A stretch of DNA of 5,395 nucleotides, taken from contig JAJUJN010000163.1 in the NCBI GenBank assembly GCA_029265335.1, forward strand, positions 1 to 5,395, read 5' to 3'. Shown here piece after piece: positions 1-5,155 of the stretch (within the stretch, counting starts at the first letter, position 1; the number at the start of each line of letters is the position of its first letter). The notes under the pieces are model-generated. The model worked only from the letters and a program-made list of their open reading frames with translations. It searched no databases and was not told the origin of the DNA. The DNA is from Alcaligenaceae bacterium (GTDB lineage Bacteria > Pseudomonadota > Gammaproteobacteria > Burkholderiales > Burkholderiaceae_B). The translations under genes were made by a program, and so were the position numbers.

Positions 1-1794
1 GATCACCCGGTGCGTCAGCAGGTCGGGATAACGACGGATGGGCGAAGTGAAATGGCTGTAGGCGGGATACGCCAGGCCGAAATGGCCGACGTTCTCGGGG
101 CTGTAGATTGCCTGCTGCATCGAGCGCAGGCACATCGTCTGCAGCAACTGGAAGTCCGGCCTGCCGCGCACGCTGTCAAGAAACTCGCCGTAATCCTTGG
201 CGGTGGGGTCGTCGCCGCCGCCAAGCGCAAGGCCCATGGTGCGCAGGAACTCGCGCAGCGATGTCAGCCGTTCGGGCGTGGGGCCTTCCTGGATGCGATA
301 CAGGCCGGGATGCTTGCTGCGCACCATAAAATCGGCCGCGCAAGTGTTGGCGGCCAACATGCATTCTTCAATGAGTCGGTGAGCGTCGTTGCGGCGCACA
401 GCCTCGATGCGTTCGATCCGCCCGTCTTCGTCGCAAATGATGCCTGTTTCGATGGTGTCGAAGTCGATGGCGCCCCGCTTCTGCCTGGCCGCGAACAGCA
501 ACTGAAAAAGCTCATGCAGATTGTGCAGATGGGGATGCAGCGATTCGCTCAAGGCCGGCATGCCGGAAGGTTCGCCGGAAAGTACTTCCCAGACTTGGTC
601 GTAAGTGGTGCGGCCATGAGAATGGATGACCGCGTTATAGAACTGATAGGCCGTGACCTCGCCAGCGCGGGCACCCTTGGCCGGAATCACCATATCGCAG
701 ACCAGGGCCAAGCGATCCACACCCGGGTTGAGCGAACAAAGGCCGTTCGAAAGCTCTTCGGGCAACATCGGAATGACCCGACGCGGGAAGTACACGCTGG
801 TGGCACGTTCGAGAGCGTCGTTGTCGATTGCGTCGCCCGTTTTCACGTAATGGCTGACATCGGCAATGGCCACCAACAAGCGCCAGCCGGGCTGCGACCT
901 TGAGCCGCTACCGGTTTGTACGGCCTCGCAGAACACCGCGTCGTCGAAATCGCGAGCGTCGATACCATCAATGGTAACGAACGGCACATCGCGCAGATCG
1001 AAGCGACCCTTGAGATCGTCGCGCGTGACCTCGTGCGGCAGAGCACGCGCCGCTTTGATGGCGGCAGCCGAAAACTCATGCGGCAGGTCGAACTTGCGCA
1101 CGGCGATCTCGATTTCCATGCCCGGATCGTCGTAATCGCCTAGCACCTCGACAACCTTGCCCTGCGGCTGCTGATAGCGCGATGGCTGGGTGAGCAGCTC
1201 CACTGTCACCACCTGCCCCACCTTCGCGTGGCTTTCGTCGCCAGGCGCTATCAACACATCATGACGCACGCGCTGGTCTTCGGGCACCACCACCAACAAA
1301 CCCCGCTCCCGCTGCAGGCGTCCTACCAACTGTTGAGTGCCGCGCTCCAACACCTCGACAATTTGCCCGTCGGGCTTGCCGCGATACTCGCCACTTGGGC
1401 GTACCAATACCCGGTCGCCGTGCAGCACTTTGAGCATTTCGCGGGGCGCCAGGTAGATATCGGTGTTGCCGTCGTCGCGAATGAGAAAACCGAAACCATC
1501 GCGATGGCCCTGCACCTTGCCGGCGACGAAATCGAGCCGCGACGCCAACAGCAGCTTGCCCTTGCGGTTGGGCAGCAACTGACCATCACGCTCCATGGCG
1601 GCCAGGCGCCGCTCGAAACCCGCGAAGGTGCTGGACCGCTCGACCTTGAGACGCTCGGCGAGTTCATCGAGGGAAAGAGGATGGTCGGCTTCGCGCAGCG
1701 CCCGCAGGATGCGCTCGCGGCTGGGAACGTCCGGATCGAAATCCGGCGGTTGGGTGGAATCGTAGGTGGATGACTTCGGTGTACGTGTTGCCAA
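1..1794 (-). CDS. rnr: Ribonuclease R, N-terminal 598 residues (3' end off the left edge)
   Basis: RNase R is a processive 3'-to-5' exoribonuclease of the RNase II/RNB family that degrades structured RNA and acts in mRNA decay and in rRNA and tmRNA quality control in the cytoplasm. The minus strand is open from 1794 to base 1. Visible parts are a basic N-terminal stretch, a winged-helix-like segment (about residues 25-80), a cold-shock domain with DGFGF at 99-103, a second cold-shock region (about 150-245), and the RNB domain with IDGIDARDFDDA at 275-286. Its acidic residues D276, D282, D284 and D285 match the metal-binding set of E. coli RNase R. HFTSPIRRYPDL follows at 581-592, just before the edge. 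The end of RNB, the S1 domain and the basic tail are missing. The start is chosen as TTG (1794-1792): an in-frame TAG lies at 1812-1810, no ATG or GTG lies between, and GAGAG (1810-1806) sits 11 bases upstream. ATT at 1797 is a less likely alternative. A TTG start suggests modest translation. Confidence 0.96.
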   Translation of the reverse strand, partial: MATRTPKSSTYDSTQPPDFDPDVPSRERILRALREADHPLSLDELAERLKVERSSTFAGFERRLAAMERDGQLLPNRKGKLLLASRLDFVAGKVQGHRDGFGFLIRDDGNTDIYLAPREMLKVLHGDRVLVRPSGEYRGKPDGQIVEVLERGTQQLVGRLQRERGLLVVVPEDQRVRHDVLIAPGDESHAKVGQVVTVELLTQPSRYQQPQGKVVEVLGDYDDPGMEIEIAVRKFDLPHEFSAAAIKAARALPHEVTRDDLKGRFDLRDVPFVTIDGIDARDFDDAVFCEAVQTGSGSRSQPGWRLLVAIADVSHYVKTGDAIDNDALERATSVYFPRRVIPMLPEELSNGLCSLNPGVDRLALVCDMVIPAKGARAGEVTAYQFYNAVIHSHGRTTYDQVWEVLSGEPSGMPALSESLHPHLHNLHELFQLLFAARQKRGAIDFDTIETGIICDEDGRIERIEAVRRNDAHRLIEECMLAANTCAADFMVRSKHPGLYRIQEGPTPERLTSLREFLRTMGLALGGGDDPTAKDYGEFLDSVRGRPDFQLLQTMCLRSMQQAIYSPENVGHFGLAYPAYSHFTSPIRRYPDLLTHRVI

Positions 1795-1816
1795 AATGTA
1801 TTTTTCTCTCTATAAT
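1788..1816 (+). promoter_or_regulatory. Candidate sigma-70 promoter (P1) reading toward tRNA-Leu, overlapping the rnr start
   Basis: TTGCCA (1788-1793) and a perfect TATAAT (1811-1816) are separated by 17 bases, which is close to the sigma-70 consensus. Transcription would begin near 1823, giving a leader of about 115 bases before the tRNA. The -35 box lies across the first codons and TTG start of the oppositely oriented rnr gene, so the two transcription units share this DNA. Because it was found by motif match only, a chance match in an AT-rich start region remains possible. Confidence 0.55.
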
Positions 1817-1911
1817 CCGTTTCTTTCGCGAAGCGGCTGTAGCGATTCAATCGGAATCGGGTTCTTTCTTCCCTCTCCAGGCGAAGCTTAACAGAGCAAC
1901 CTCAGGTTTCT

Positions 1912-1920
1912 TGCTACAAT
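1912..1920 (+). promoter_or_regulatory. Candidate extended -10 promoter (P2) for tRNA-Leu
   Basis: TTGCTACAAT contains a TGnTACAAT extended -10 element, with the hexamer at 1915-1920. Transcription would start near 1927, about 12 bases before the tRNA, a short leader typical of tRNA genes. The best -35-like hexamer, TTAACA (1888-1893), is 21 bases from the -10, which is too far, so this promoter would rely on the extended -10. It could act in tandem with the upstream TTGCCA/TATAAT pair. Confidence 0.5.
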
Positions 1921-1938
1921 TTAGTCCGCTTCAAAAAA

Positions 1939-2023
<85 letters not shown>

Positions 2024-2067
2024 AGGTTTTTTTCATGTCCACCCTACCGGGAGGGCATTCTGCTCAG

Positions 2068-2089
2068 GCCCGGTAATGCCGGGCTTTTT
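2068..2089 (+). terminator. Rho-independent terminator between tRNA-Leu and rpsT
   Basis: GCCCGG (2068-2073) pairs with CCGGGC (2079-2084) around loop TAATG and is followed by five T (2085-2089). It most likely ends the tRNA transcript and insulates rpsT. Its 5' arm can alternatively pair with TACCGGG at 2045-2051. Confidence 0.8.
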
Positions 2090-2107
2090 ATCGCATATAT
2101 TGCCCGC

Positions 2108-2137
2108 TTGCCAGTATCCTGCCCGGCACGGTAAACT
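2108..2137 (+). promoter_or_regulatory. rpsT: Candidate rpsT promoter
   Basis: TTGCCA (2108-2113) is followed after 18 bases by TAAACT (2132-2137), a 4/6 match to the -10 box. Transcription would start near 2144, giving a leader of about 35 bases. It lies just after the terminator that closes the tRNA unit, where an rpsT promoter is expected. The -10 box is imperfect, so this is a motif-level call. Confidence 0.45.
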
Positions 2138-2178
2138 GGCTGGCTTTGCACCAATCGCATTTTACCACCCGGATATTC

Positions 2179-2442
2179 ATGGCCAACACTGCACAAGCTC
2201 GCAAGCGCGCCCGTCAGGCCGCAGCGCTCAACAAGCACACCACCAGCATGCGCTCGATGTATCGCACGTCGATTCGTCGCGTACGCGAAGCCATTCAGGC
2301 TGGCGACAAAGCCGCTGCTACCGAAGTGTACCGCAAGGCCAGCAGCGCTATCGATCGCGTGGCCGGCAAAAACATCATTCACAAGAACAAGGCCGCTCGC
2401 CACAAGAGCCGCCTGGCCGCCGCCATCAAAGCCATGAGCTGA
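2179..2442 (+). CDS. rpsT: 30S ribosomal protein S20
   Basis: S20 is a primary 16S rRNA-binding protein of the small ribosomal subunit. The 87-residue product has the normal family length, the diagnostic start [13 protein letters not shown], a lysine/arginine-rich helical body, and the conserved second half with [17 protein letters not shown] near residues 62-78. The frame stays open upstream to an ATG at 2146, but the start at 2179 is chosen because family members begin MANxxQARKR and the extra residues have no counterpart. The ribosome site is weak: GGA at 2171-2173 lies 5 bases from ATG. In E. coli, rpsT has a poor initiation region and is autoregulated; whether that holds here cannot be seen. 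The gene is monocistronic by layout, with a terminator upstream and hairpins downstream. Confidence 0.98.
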   Translation: MANTAQARKRARQAAALNKHTTSMRSMYRTSIRRVREAIQAGDKAAATEVYRKASSAIDRVAGKNIIHKNKAARHKSRLAAAIKAMS

Positions 2443-2445
2443 TGC

Positions 2446-2521
2446 GCGTCGTGGGGTAGTTCTACCCCAACGCCTGTTTCACTCCCATTAGCCCCACGAC
2501 GCTTGCCGTCCTGGGGCTAAT
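2446..2521 (+). repeat. Overlapping inverted repeats after rpsT, probable transcript end
   Basis: Three perfect stems overlap. Stem A is TGGGGTA (2452-2458) with TACCCCA (2463-2469), loop GTTC. Stem B is GCGTCGTGGGG (2446-2456) with CCCCACGACGC (2492-2502), 11 base pairs. Stem C is ATTAGCCCCA (2487-2496) with TGGGGCTAAT (2512-2521), 10 base pairs, continued inside by GACG/CGTC. A and C can coexist, while B excludes both. The block starts 3 bases after the rpsT stop, so it probably ends or protects the 3' end of the rpsT mRNA. No T-run follows any stem on either strand, so it is not a textbook rho-independent terminator. Confidence 0.7.
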
Positions 2522-2740
2522 CGCGTTTGCGTCCGTGCAAGCGTACGGGCCACGCCGATGCACTCATTTCGGGTAGCGACGACACGGTCGACACCAAGCT
2601 CTCGGCCATCTCGCCTTGGAGTTTCGCTGGCTGACAGAGGCAGTCAGCTGATCGTCAGTCAGATGTCAAATTGCTTGCAATCGATTGGGGTTTTTATGAC
2701 CTCAAATGTAGGGACTTTTACACACTGAAACGCACCCCCT
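2522..2740. other. Intergenic stretch without a recognisable gene
   Basis: No convincing gene is present between the rpsT hairpins and tctB. A 56-codon ORF starting at the ATG of ATGCACTCATTTCGG (from about 2559) ends in TGA near 2728, but it has no ribosome site and no recognisable motif. The heptamer CAGTCAG occurs twice, at 2641-2647 and 2656-2662, with starts 15 bases apart, next to the palindrome TCAGCTGA (2644-2651). A transcription-factor site is possible but unproven. The segment around 2665-2730 is clearly AT-richer than its surroundings, as expected for a promoter region. Confidence 0.5.
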
Positions 2741-2744
2741 GCTC

Positions 2745-2750
2745 TATGAT
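2745..2750 (+). promoter_or_regulatory. Possible -10 element for tctBA
   Basis: TATGAT (2745-2750) is a 5/6 match to the sigma-70 -10 box and would start transcription near 2757, about 100 bases before tctB. No good -35 lies at 16-18 bases; the nearest, TTTACA (2717-2722), is 22 bases away. Such a promoter would probably need an activator, which fits substrate-induced uptake systems, but this is inference. Confidence 0.3.
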
Positions 2751-2767
2751 TGCCCACCATCCGAACT

Positions 2768-2802
2768 GACGAACCGGGTGTGTTCGTCCGGCCGCTTGCG
2801 GC
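2768..2802 (+). other. Two small hairpins in the presumed tctB leader
   Basis: GACGAAC (2768-2774) pairs with GTTCGTC (2782-2788) around a 7-base loop. GCCGC (2791-2795) then pairs with GCGGC (2798-2802). They end 38 bases before the first AUG codon of the window's tctB message at 2838 to 2857 is reached, and no T-run follows them. They may shape the leader RNA but match no riboswitch class I know. Confidence 0.35.
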
Positions 2803-2840
2803 TCGCCAACAAGGAGTTTTGCGGAGGTGGCGCTTTCATG

Positions 2841-2847
2841 GGAGGTG
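2841..2847 (+). promoter_or_regulatory. tctB: Strong ribosome binding site that sets the tctB start
   Basis: GGAGGTG lies 9 bases before ATG 2857 and is a near-perfect anti-SD match, which decides for this start over the in-frame GTG at 2827. A second GGAGGTG (2823-2829) lies upstream and precedes an out-of-frame ATG at 2838. An AAGGAG (2811-2816) lies 10 bases before GTG 2827. Confidence 0.75.
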
Positions 2848-2856
2848 CGTCGCATC

Positions 2857-3314
2857 ATGAATATCAAGTCCGGCAAGGACTTTTGGTCGGGAGTGATGTT
2901 CATCGCTGTCGGCCTGGCGTTTGCGTGGTTCGCCACGTCTTACCCCATGGGGAGCGCGGCCCGCATGGGGCCGGGATGGTTCCCCTTCTGGCTCGGCATC
3001 CTGATGGCTTTGCTGGGCGCCTTGGTGCTGATCGGCAGTCTGCTACCCGGCTCACCTCGTGATCGTGTGGAGCGTTTTGATTGGCGCACTACCGGTCTGG
3101 TGCTAGGTGGAGTGCTGCTTTTCGGCTTGTTGATGAAACCACTTGGTCTTTACCTCGCCCTCCTCGTTCTGGTGGGAGTGAGCAGTGCAGCCGCCATCAG
3201 TTCGGCTGGAAGGCAACGGTGGCCAATGCGATCTTTCTCCTGATTTTTACCTATATCGCGTTCATTCGCGGGTTGGGACTGATCTTTCCGCTTTACCCCT
3301 CTTTCATCAACTGA
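2857..3314 (+). CDS. tctB: Tripartite tricarboxylate transporter small membrane subunit TctB, frameshifted near 3187-3195
   Basis: TctB is the small inner-membrane subunit of TTT-family secondary transporters; it partners the large subunit TctA for uptake of citrate-like and other carboxylates. From ATG 2857 the protein begins MNIKSGKDFWSG and has a first membrane segment (about 10-27), the family loop YPMGSAARMGPGWFP (29-43), and segments at about 43-62, 78-93 and 96-110. The reading frame then runs into a non-homologous tail and a TGA at 3241-3243, giving only 128 residues. The missing family C-terminus is present in another frame: HQFGWKATVANAIF from 3195, then a membrane segment and GLGLIFPLYPSFIN, ending at TGA 3312-3314. 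Restoring one base near 3187-3195 gives a normal 152-residue TctB. The gene is therefore either a recent loss-of-function allele or a sequencing error. No slippery heptamer is seen, so programmed shifting is unlikely. tctA starts 12 bases further on, and the two genes form one operon. Confidence 0.88.
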
Positions 3315-3326
3315 GGCGCCCCCGTC

Positions 3327-4832
3327 ATGGAACTTATCGATCACATCGTGCTCGGGTTGAGCGTTGCTGTCTCGCCCGAGAATCTGTTTTACGCATTTTT
3401 GGGCGCCCTGCTGGGCACTTTGATTGGCGTGCTTCCCGGCATCGGTCCACTGGCCACCATTGCCATGCTGTTGCCGATCACCTATGTGTTGCCACCCATC
3501 GCCGGCCTCATCATGCTCGCCGGTATTTACTACGGATCACAGTACGGCGGCTCTACCACCGCCATTCTGGTGAACCTCCCTGGCGAAATTTCGGCAGTGG
3601 TCACTGCCATCGACGGCCACCAAATGGCTAAGCAAGGACGCGCCGGGGCGGCGCTCTCGATTGCCGCCATCGGTTCGTTTCTGGCCGGCTCCATCGCAAC
3701 CTTTCTCATTGCCGGCTTTGCTCCGCCGCTGGCCGAAATCGCTTTTAAGTTCGGCCCGGCCGAATATTTCTCACTGATGGTGCTGGGGTTGATTGGCGCG
3801 GTCGTGCTGGCCTCGGGCGCTCTGGTCAAAGCCATCTGCATGGTATTGCTGGGCCTGCTGCTCGGCATGGTGGGCACCGACGTGAACAGCGGTATGTCGC
3901 GCTACACCTTTGGTGTGCCCGAGCTGCAAGACGGCATCAACTTTGCCGCTGTGGCCCTGGGCGTATTTGGCTTTGCCGAAGTCATGCGCAACCTGGAACT
4001 GCGTGAGCAGCGTCAGGAAGTGCCCGCCAAAATCGGTTCGCTGTATCCCAACCGCGAGGAGCTGCGCGTGGCGGTGCCGGCGATGCTGCGCGGTACCGCC
4101 CTGGGCGGCGTTCTCGGGATTCTACCGGGAGGCGGTTCGGTACTCGCCGCTTTTGCCTCCTATACCTTGGAGAAAAAACTTGCCAAAGACGGCAGTCGAT
4201 TCGGTCATGGCCACCCTGCTGGCGTGGCCGGGCCGGAGTCGGCCAACAACGCCGGCGCTCAGATGTCGTTCATTCCGCTGCTCACACTGGGCATTCCCGG
4301 TAACGCGGTGATGGCGCTGATGGTGGGCGCCATGATGATCCACAACATCCAGCCGGGCCCGCAGGTAATCACCTCGCACCCGGAACTGTTCTGGGGATTG
4401 GTGGCCTCGATGTGGATCGGCAACGCCATGCTGGTGATCCTCAACCTGCCTCTCGTGGGCTTGTGGGTGAAACTTTTGCAGATTCCCTATCGCCTGCTGT
4501 ACCCGGCGATTCTGGTGTTCTGCGCCATCGGCGTGTATTCGCTGAACTACAACGTCTTCGATATTTTCGTGACGGTAGCCTTCGGCTTCATCGGCTATTT
4601 ATGGTCCAAGCTCGATTGCGAAGGCGCCCCACTGCTGCTGGGGCTGGTGCTCGGGCCGATGATGGAAGAGAACTTTCGGCGCGCGCTGCTGCTGTCGCGT
4701 GGCGATTTCCTCACTTTTGTGGAGCGCCCTCTTTCGGCCTCGCTACTGGGTGTTGCGTTGGCTCTGGTGGTGTTGGTGGCACTGCCCACCATTCGCAGAA
4801 AGCGAGAAACCACCTTCGTCGAAGACGAATGA
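3327..4832 (+). CDS. tctA: Tripartite tricarboxylate transporter large permease subunit TctA
   Basis: TctA is the large inner-membrane permease of TTT transporters and works with TctB and a periplasmic binding protein (TctC/Bug type) to import carboxylates using an ion gradient. At 501 residues it has the usual length, and it is highly hydrophobic with roughly a dozen membrane segments. Conserved motifs are GVLPGIGPLATIAMLLP (34-50), YGGSTTAILVNLPGE (73-87), GTDVNSGMSRYTFG (183-196), GILPGGGS (264-271), AGPESANNAG (301-310) and LTLGIPGNAVMALMVGAM (319-336). The paired GVLPGIG and GILPGGG motifs reflect the internal two-fold repeat of the family. The gene is intact. The start at ATG 3327 is supported by GAGG (3313-3316), which overlaps the end of tctB and suggests translational coupling. 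The substrate cannot be read from the sequence; in this family it is set by the binding protein, and no gene for one is visible here. Confidence 0.96.
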   Translation: MELIDHIVLGLSVAVSPENLFYAFLGALLGTLIGVLPGIGPLATIAMLLPITYVLPPIAGLIMLAGIYYGSQYGGSTTAILVNLPGEISAVVTAIDGHQMAKQGRAGAALSIAAIGSFLAGSIATFLIAGFAPPLAEIAFKFGPAEYFSLMVLGLIGAVVLASGALVKAICMVLLGLLLGMVGTDVNSGMSRYTFGVPELQDGINFAAVALGVFGFAEVMRNLELREQRQEVPAKIGSLYPNREELRVAVPAMLRGTALGGVLGILPGGGSVLAAFASYTLEKKLAKDGSRFGHGHPAGVAGPESANNAGAQMSFIPLLTLGIPGNAVMALMVGAMMIHNIQPGPQVITSHPELFWGLVASMWIGNAMLVILNLPLVGLWVKLLQIPYRLLYPAILVFCAIGVYSLNYNVFDIFVTVAFGFIGYLWSKLDCEGAPLLLGLVLGPMMEENFRRALLLSRGDFLTFVERPLSASLLGVALALVVLVALPTIRRKRETTFVEDE

Positions 4833-4857
4833 TCTTGTGCGCAAGTGACGCATGACT

Positions 4858-4890
4858 GGTGCAAGAAAGGAAACTTTCTTGCACCTTATT
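4858..4890 (+). terminator. Rho-independent terminator of tctBA
   Basis: GGTGCAAGAAAG (4858-4869) pairs perfectly over 12 bases with CTTTCTTGCACC (4874-4885) around a GAAA tetraloop, followed by TTATT. It begins 25 bases after the tctA stop. The T-tract is short, but the long stem and tetraloop make this a good terminator. Confidence 0.85.
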
Positions 4891-4951
4891 CGCTGATCAA
4901 AGGCAAGGCATACATGCTGGCTTTCGAACTAAAAGCCGCAGCCCTCGCAAC

Positions 4952-4980
4952 AAAAAAGCCGCCCGTGAATCGGGCGGCTT
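4952..4980 (-). terminator. Rho-independent terminator of the sucD operon
   Basis: Read on the minus strand, AAGCCGCCCG (4980-4971) pairs with CGGGCGGCTT (4965-4956) around loop ATTCA, and the T run continues through 4952. It lies 51 bases past the stop of the 38-codon ORF, so that ORF and sucD probably share this transcript end. The region 4891-4951, between this and the converging tctBA terminator, shows no gene. Confidence 0.9.
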
Positions 4981-5031
4981 GCATATAGAGCTTGGCTGCT
5001 GGTGATTAAACCATGAGCCCAAAAGCAGTGC

Positions 5032-5148
5032 TCAGGTCACGGGTGCAAAGTGATTGAGCAGCAGCCAGGCCACAATCCCAATGATGGCCAGCACGCCCAT
5101 CAACTGCAAGAGGCTCAGACCAAGAACACGCTGCTTGGCAGATTTCAT
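5032..5148 (-). CDS. 38-residue membrane peptide resembling a type IV prepilin N-terminus
   Basis: ATG 5148 to TGA 5034-5032 encodes 38 residues: a basic leader MKSAKQRVLG, then a hydrophobic run LSLLQLMGVLAIIGIVAWLL, then LNHFAPVT. From Gly10 on it can be aligned with the classic type IV pilin start GFTLIELMIVVAIIGILA, with 11 identities in 18 positions including LM-V-AIIGI-A. Position +1 is Leu rather than Phe, and position +5 is Gln instead of the usual Glu. No globular pilin domain follows: the frame stops and a terminator comes 51 bases later. The start lies 7 bases after the sucD stop with only a weak ribosome site, suggesting translation coupled to sucD. It may be a pilin remnant, a bitopic small protein, or a chance ORF. 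The tight placement between sucD and the terminator supports a real gene. I do not recognise a named family. Confidence 0.6.
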   Translation of the reverse strand: MKSAKQRVLGLSLLQLMGVLAIIGIVAWLLLNHFAPVT

Positions 5149-5155
5149 GCCGCGC

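Noticed and set aside
10..903. A 297-codon plus-strand frame (and a similar one at 1228-1773)
   Set aside because: Both lie antisense to rnr, whose minus-strand frame shows unmistakable RNase R motifs throughout. Their translations resemble no family, and long antisense frames are common in GC-rich genes.
1323..1850. A 175-codon minus-strand frame overlapping the start of rnr
   Set aside because: It is an alternative frame of rnr, with a low-complexity Ser/Cys/Arg-rich product and no motifs.
2045..2080. H-type pseudoknot from the alternative stems before rpsT
   Set aside because: With stems 2045-2051/2069-2075 and 2054-2058/2076-2080, no bases are left to cross the first stem, so the fold is sterically unlikely.
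2044..2403. A 119-codon minus-strand frame opposite rpsT
   Set aside because: It is antisense to the clear S20 gene and covers the terminator and promoter; no recognisable protein.
2559..2728. A 56-codon plus-strand frame in the rpsT-tctB gap
   Set aside because: It has no ribosome site, a Ser/Arg/Thr-rich start, no hydrophobic or known motif, and it runs through the presumed promoter area.
2827..2856. GTG 2827 as the tctB start
   Set aside because: It is in frame with an AAGGAG 10 bases upstream, but ATG 2857 has a stronger GGAGGTG and gives the family-like start MNIKSGKDFW.
3185..3205. Programmed -1 frameshifting in tctB
   Set aside because: No X-XXY-YYZ slippery heptamer or following stem-loop stands out where the frames join; a base deletion or sequencing error is simpler.
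3910..4311. Out-of-frame plus-strand frame inside tctA (also 4412-4855 and the minus-strand frames there)
   Set aside because: These are shadows of the intact TctA reading frame, with no conserved motifs.
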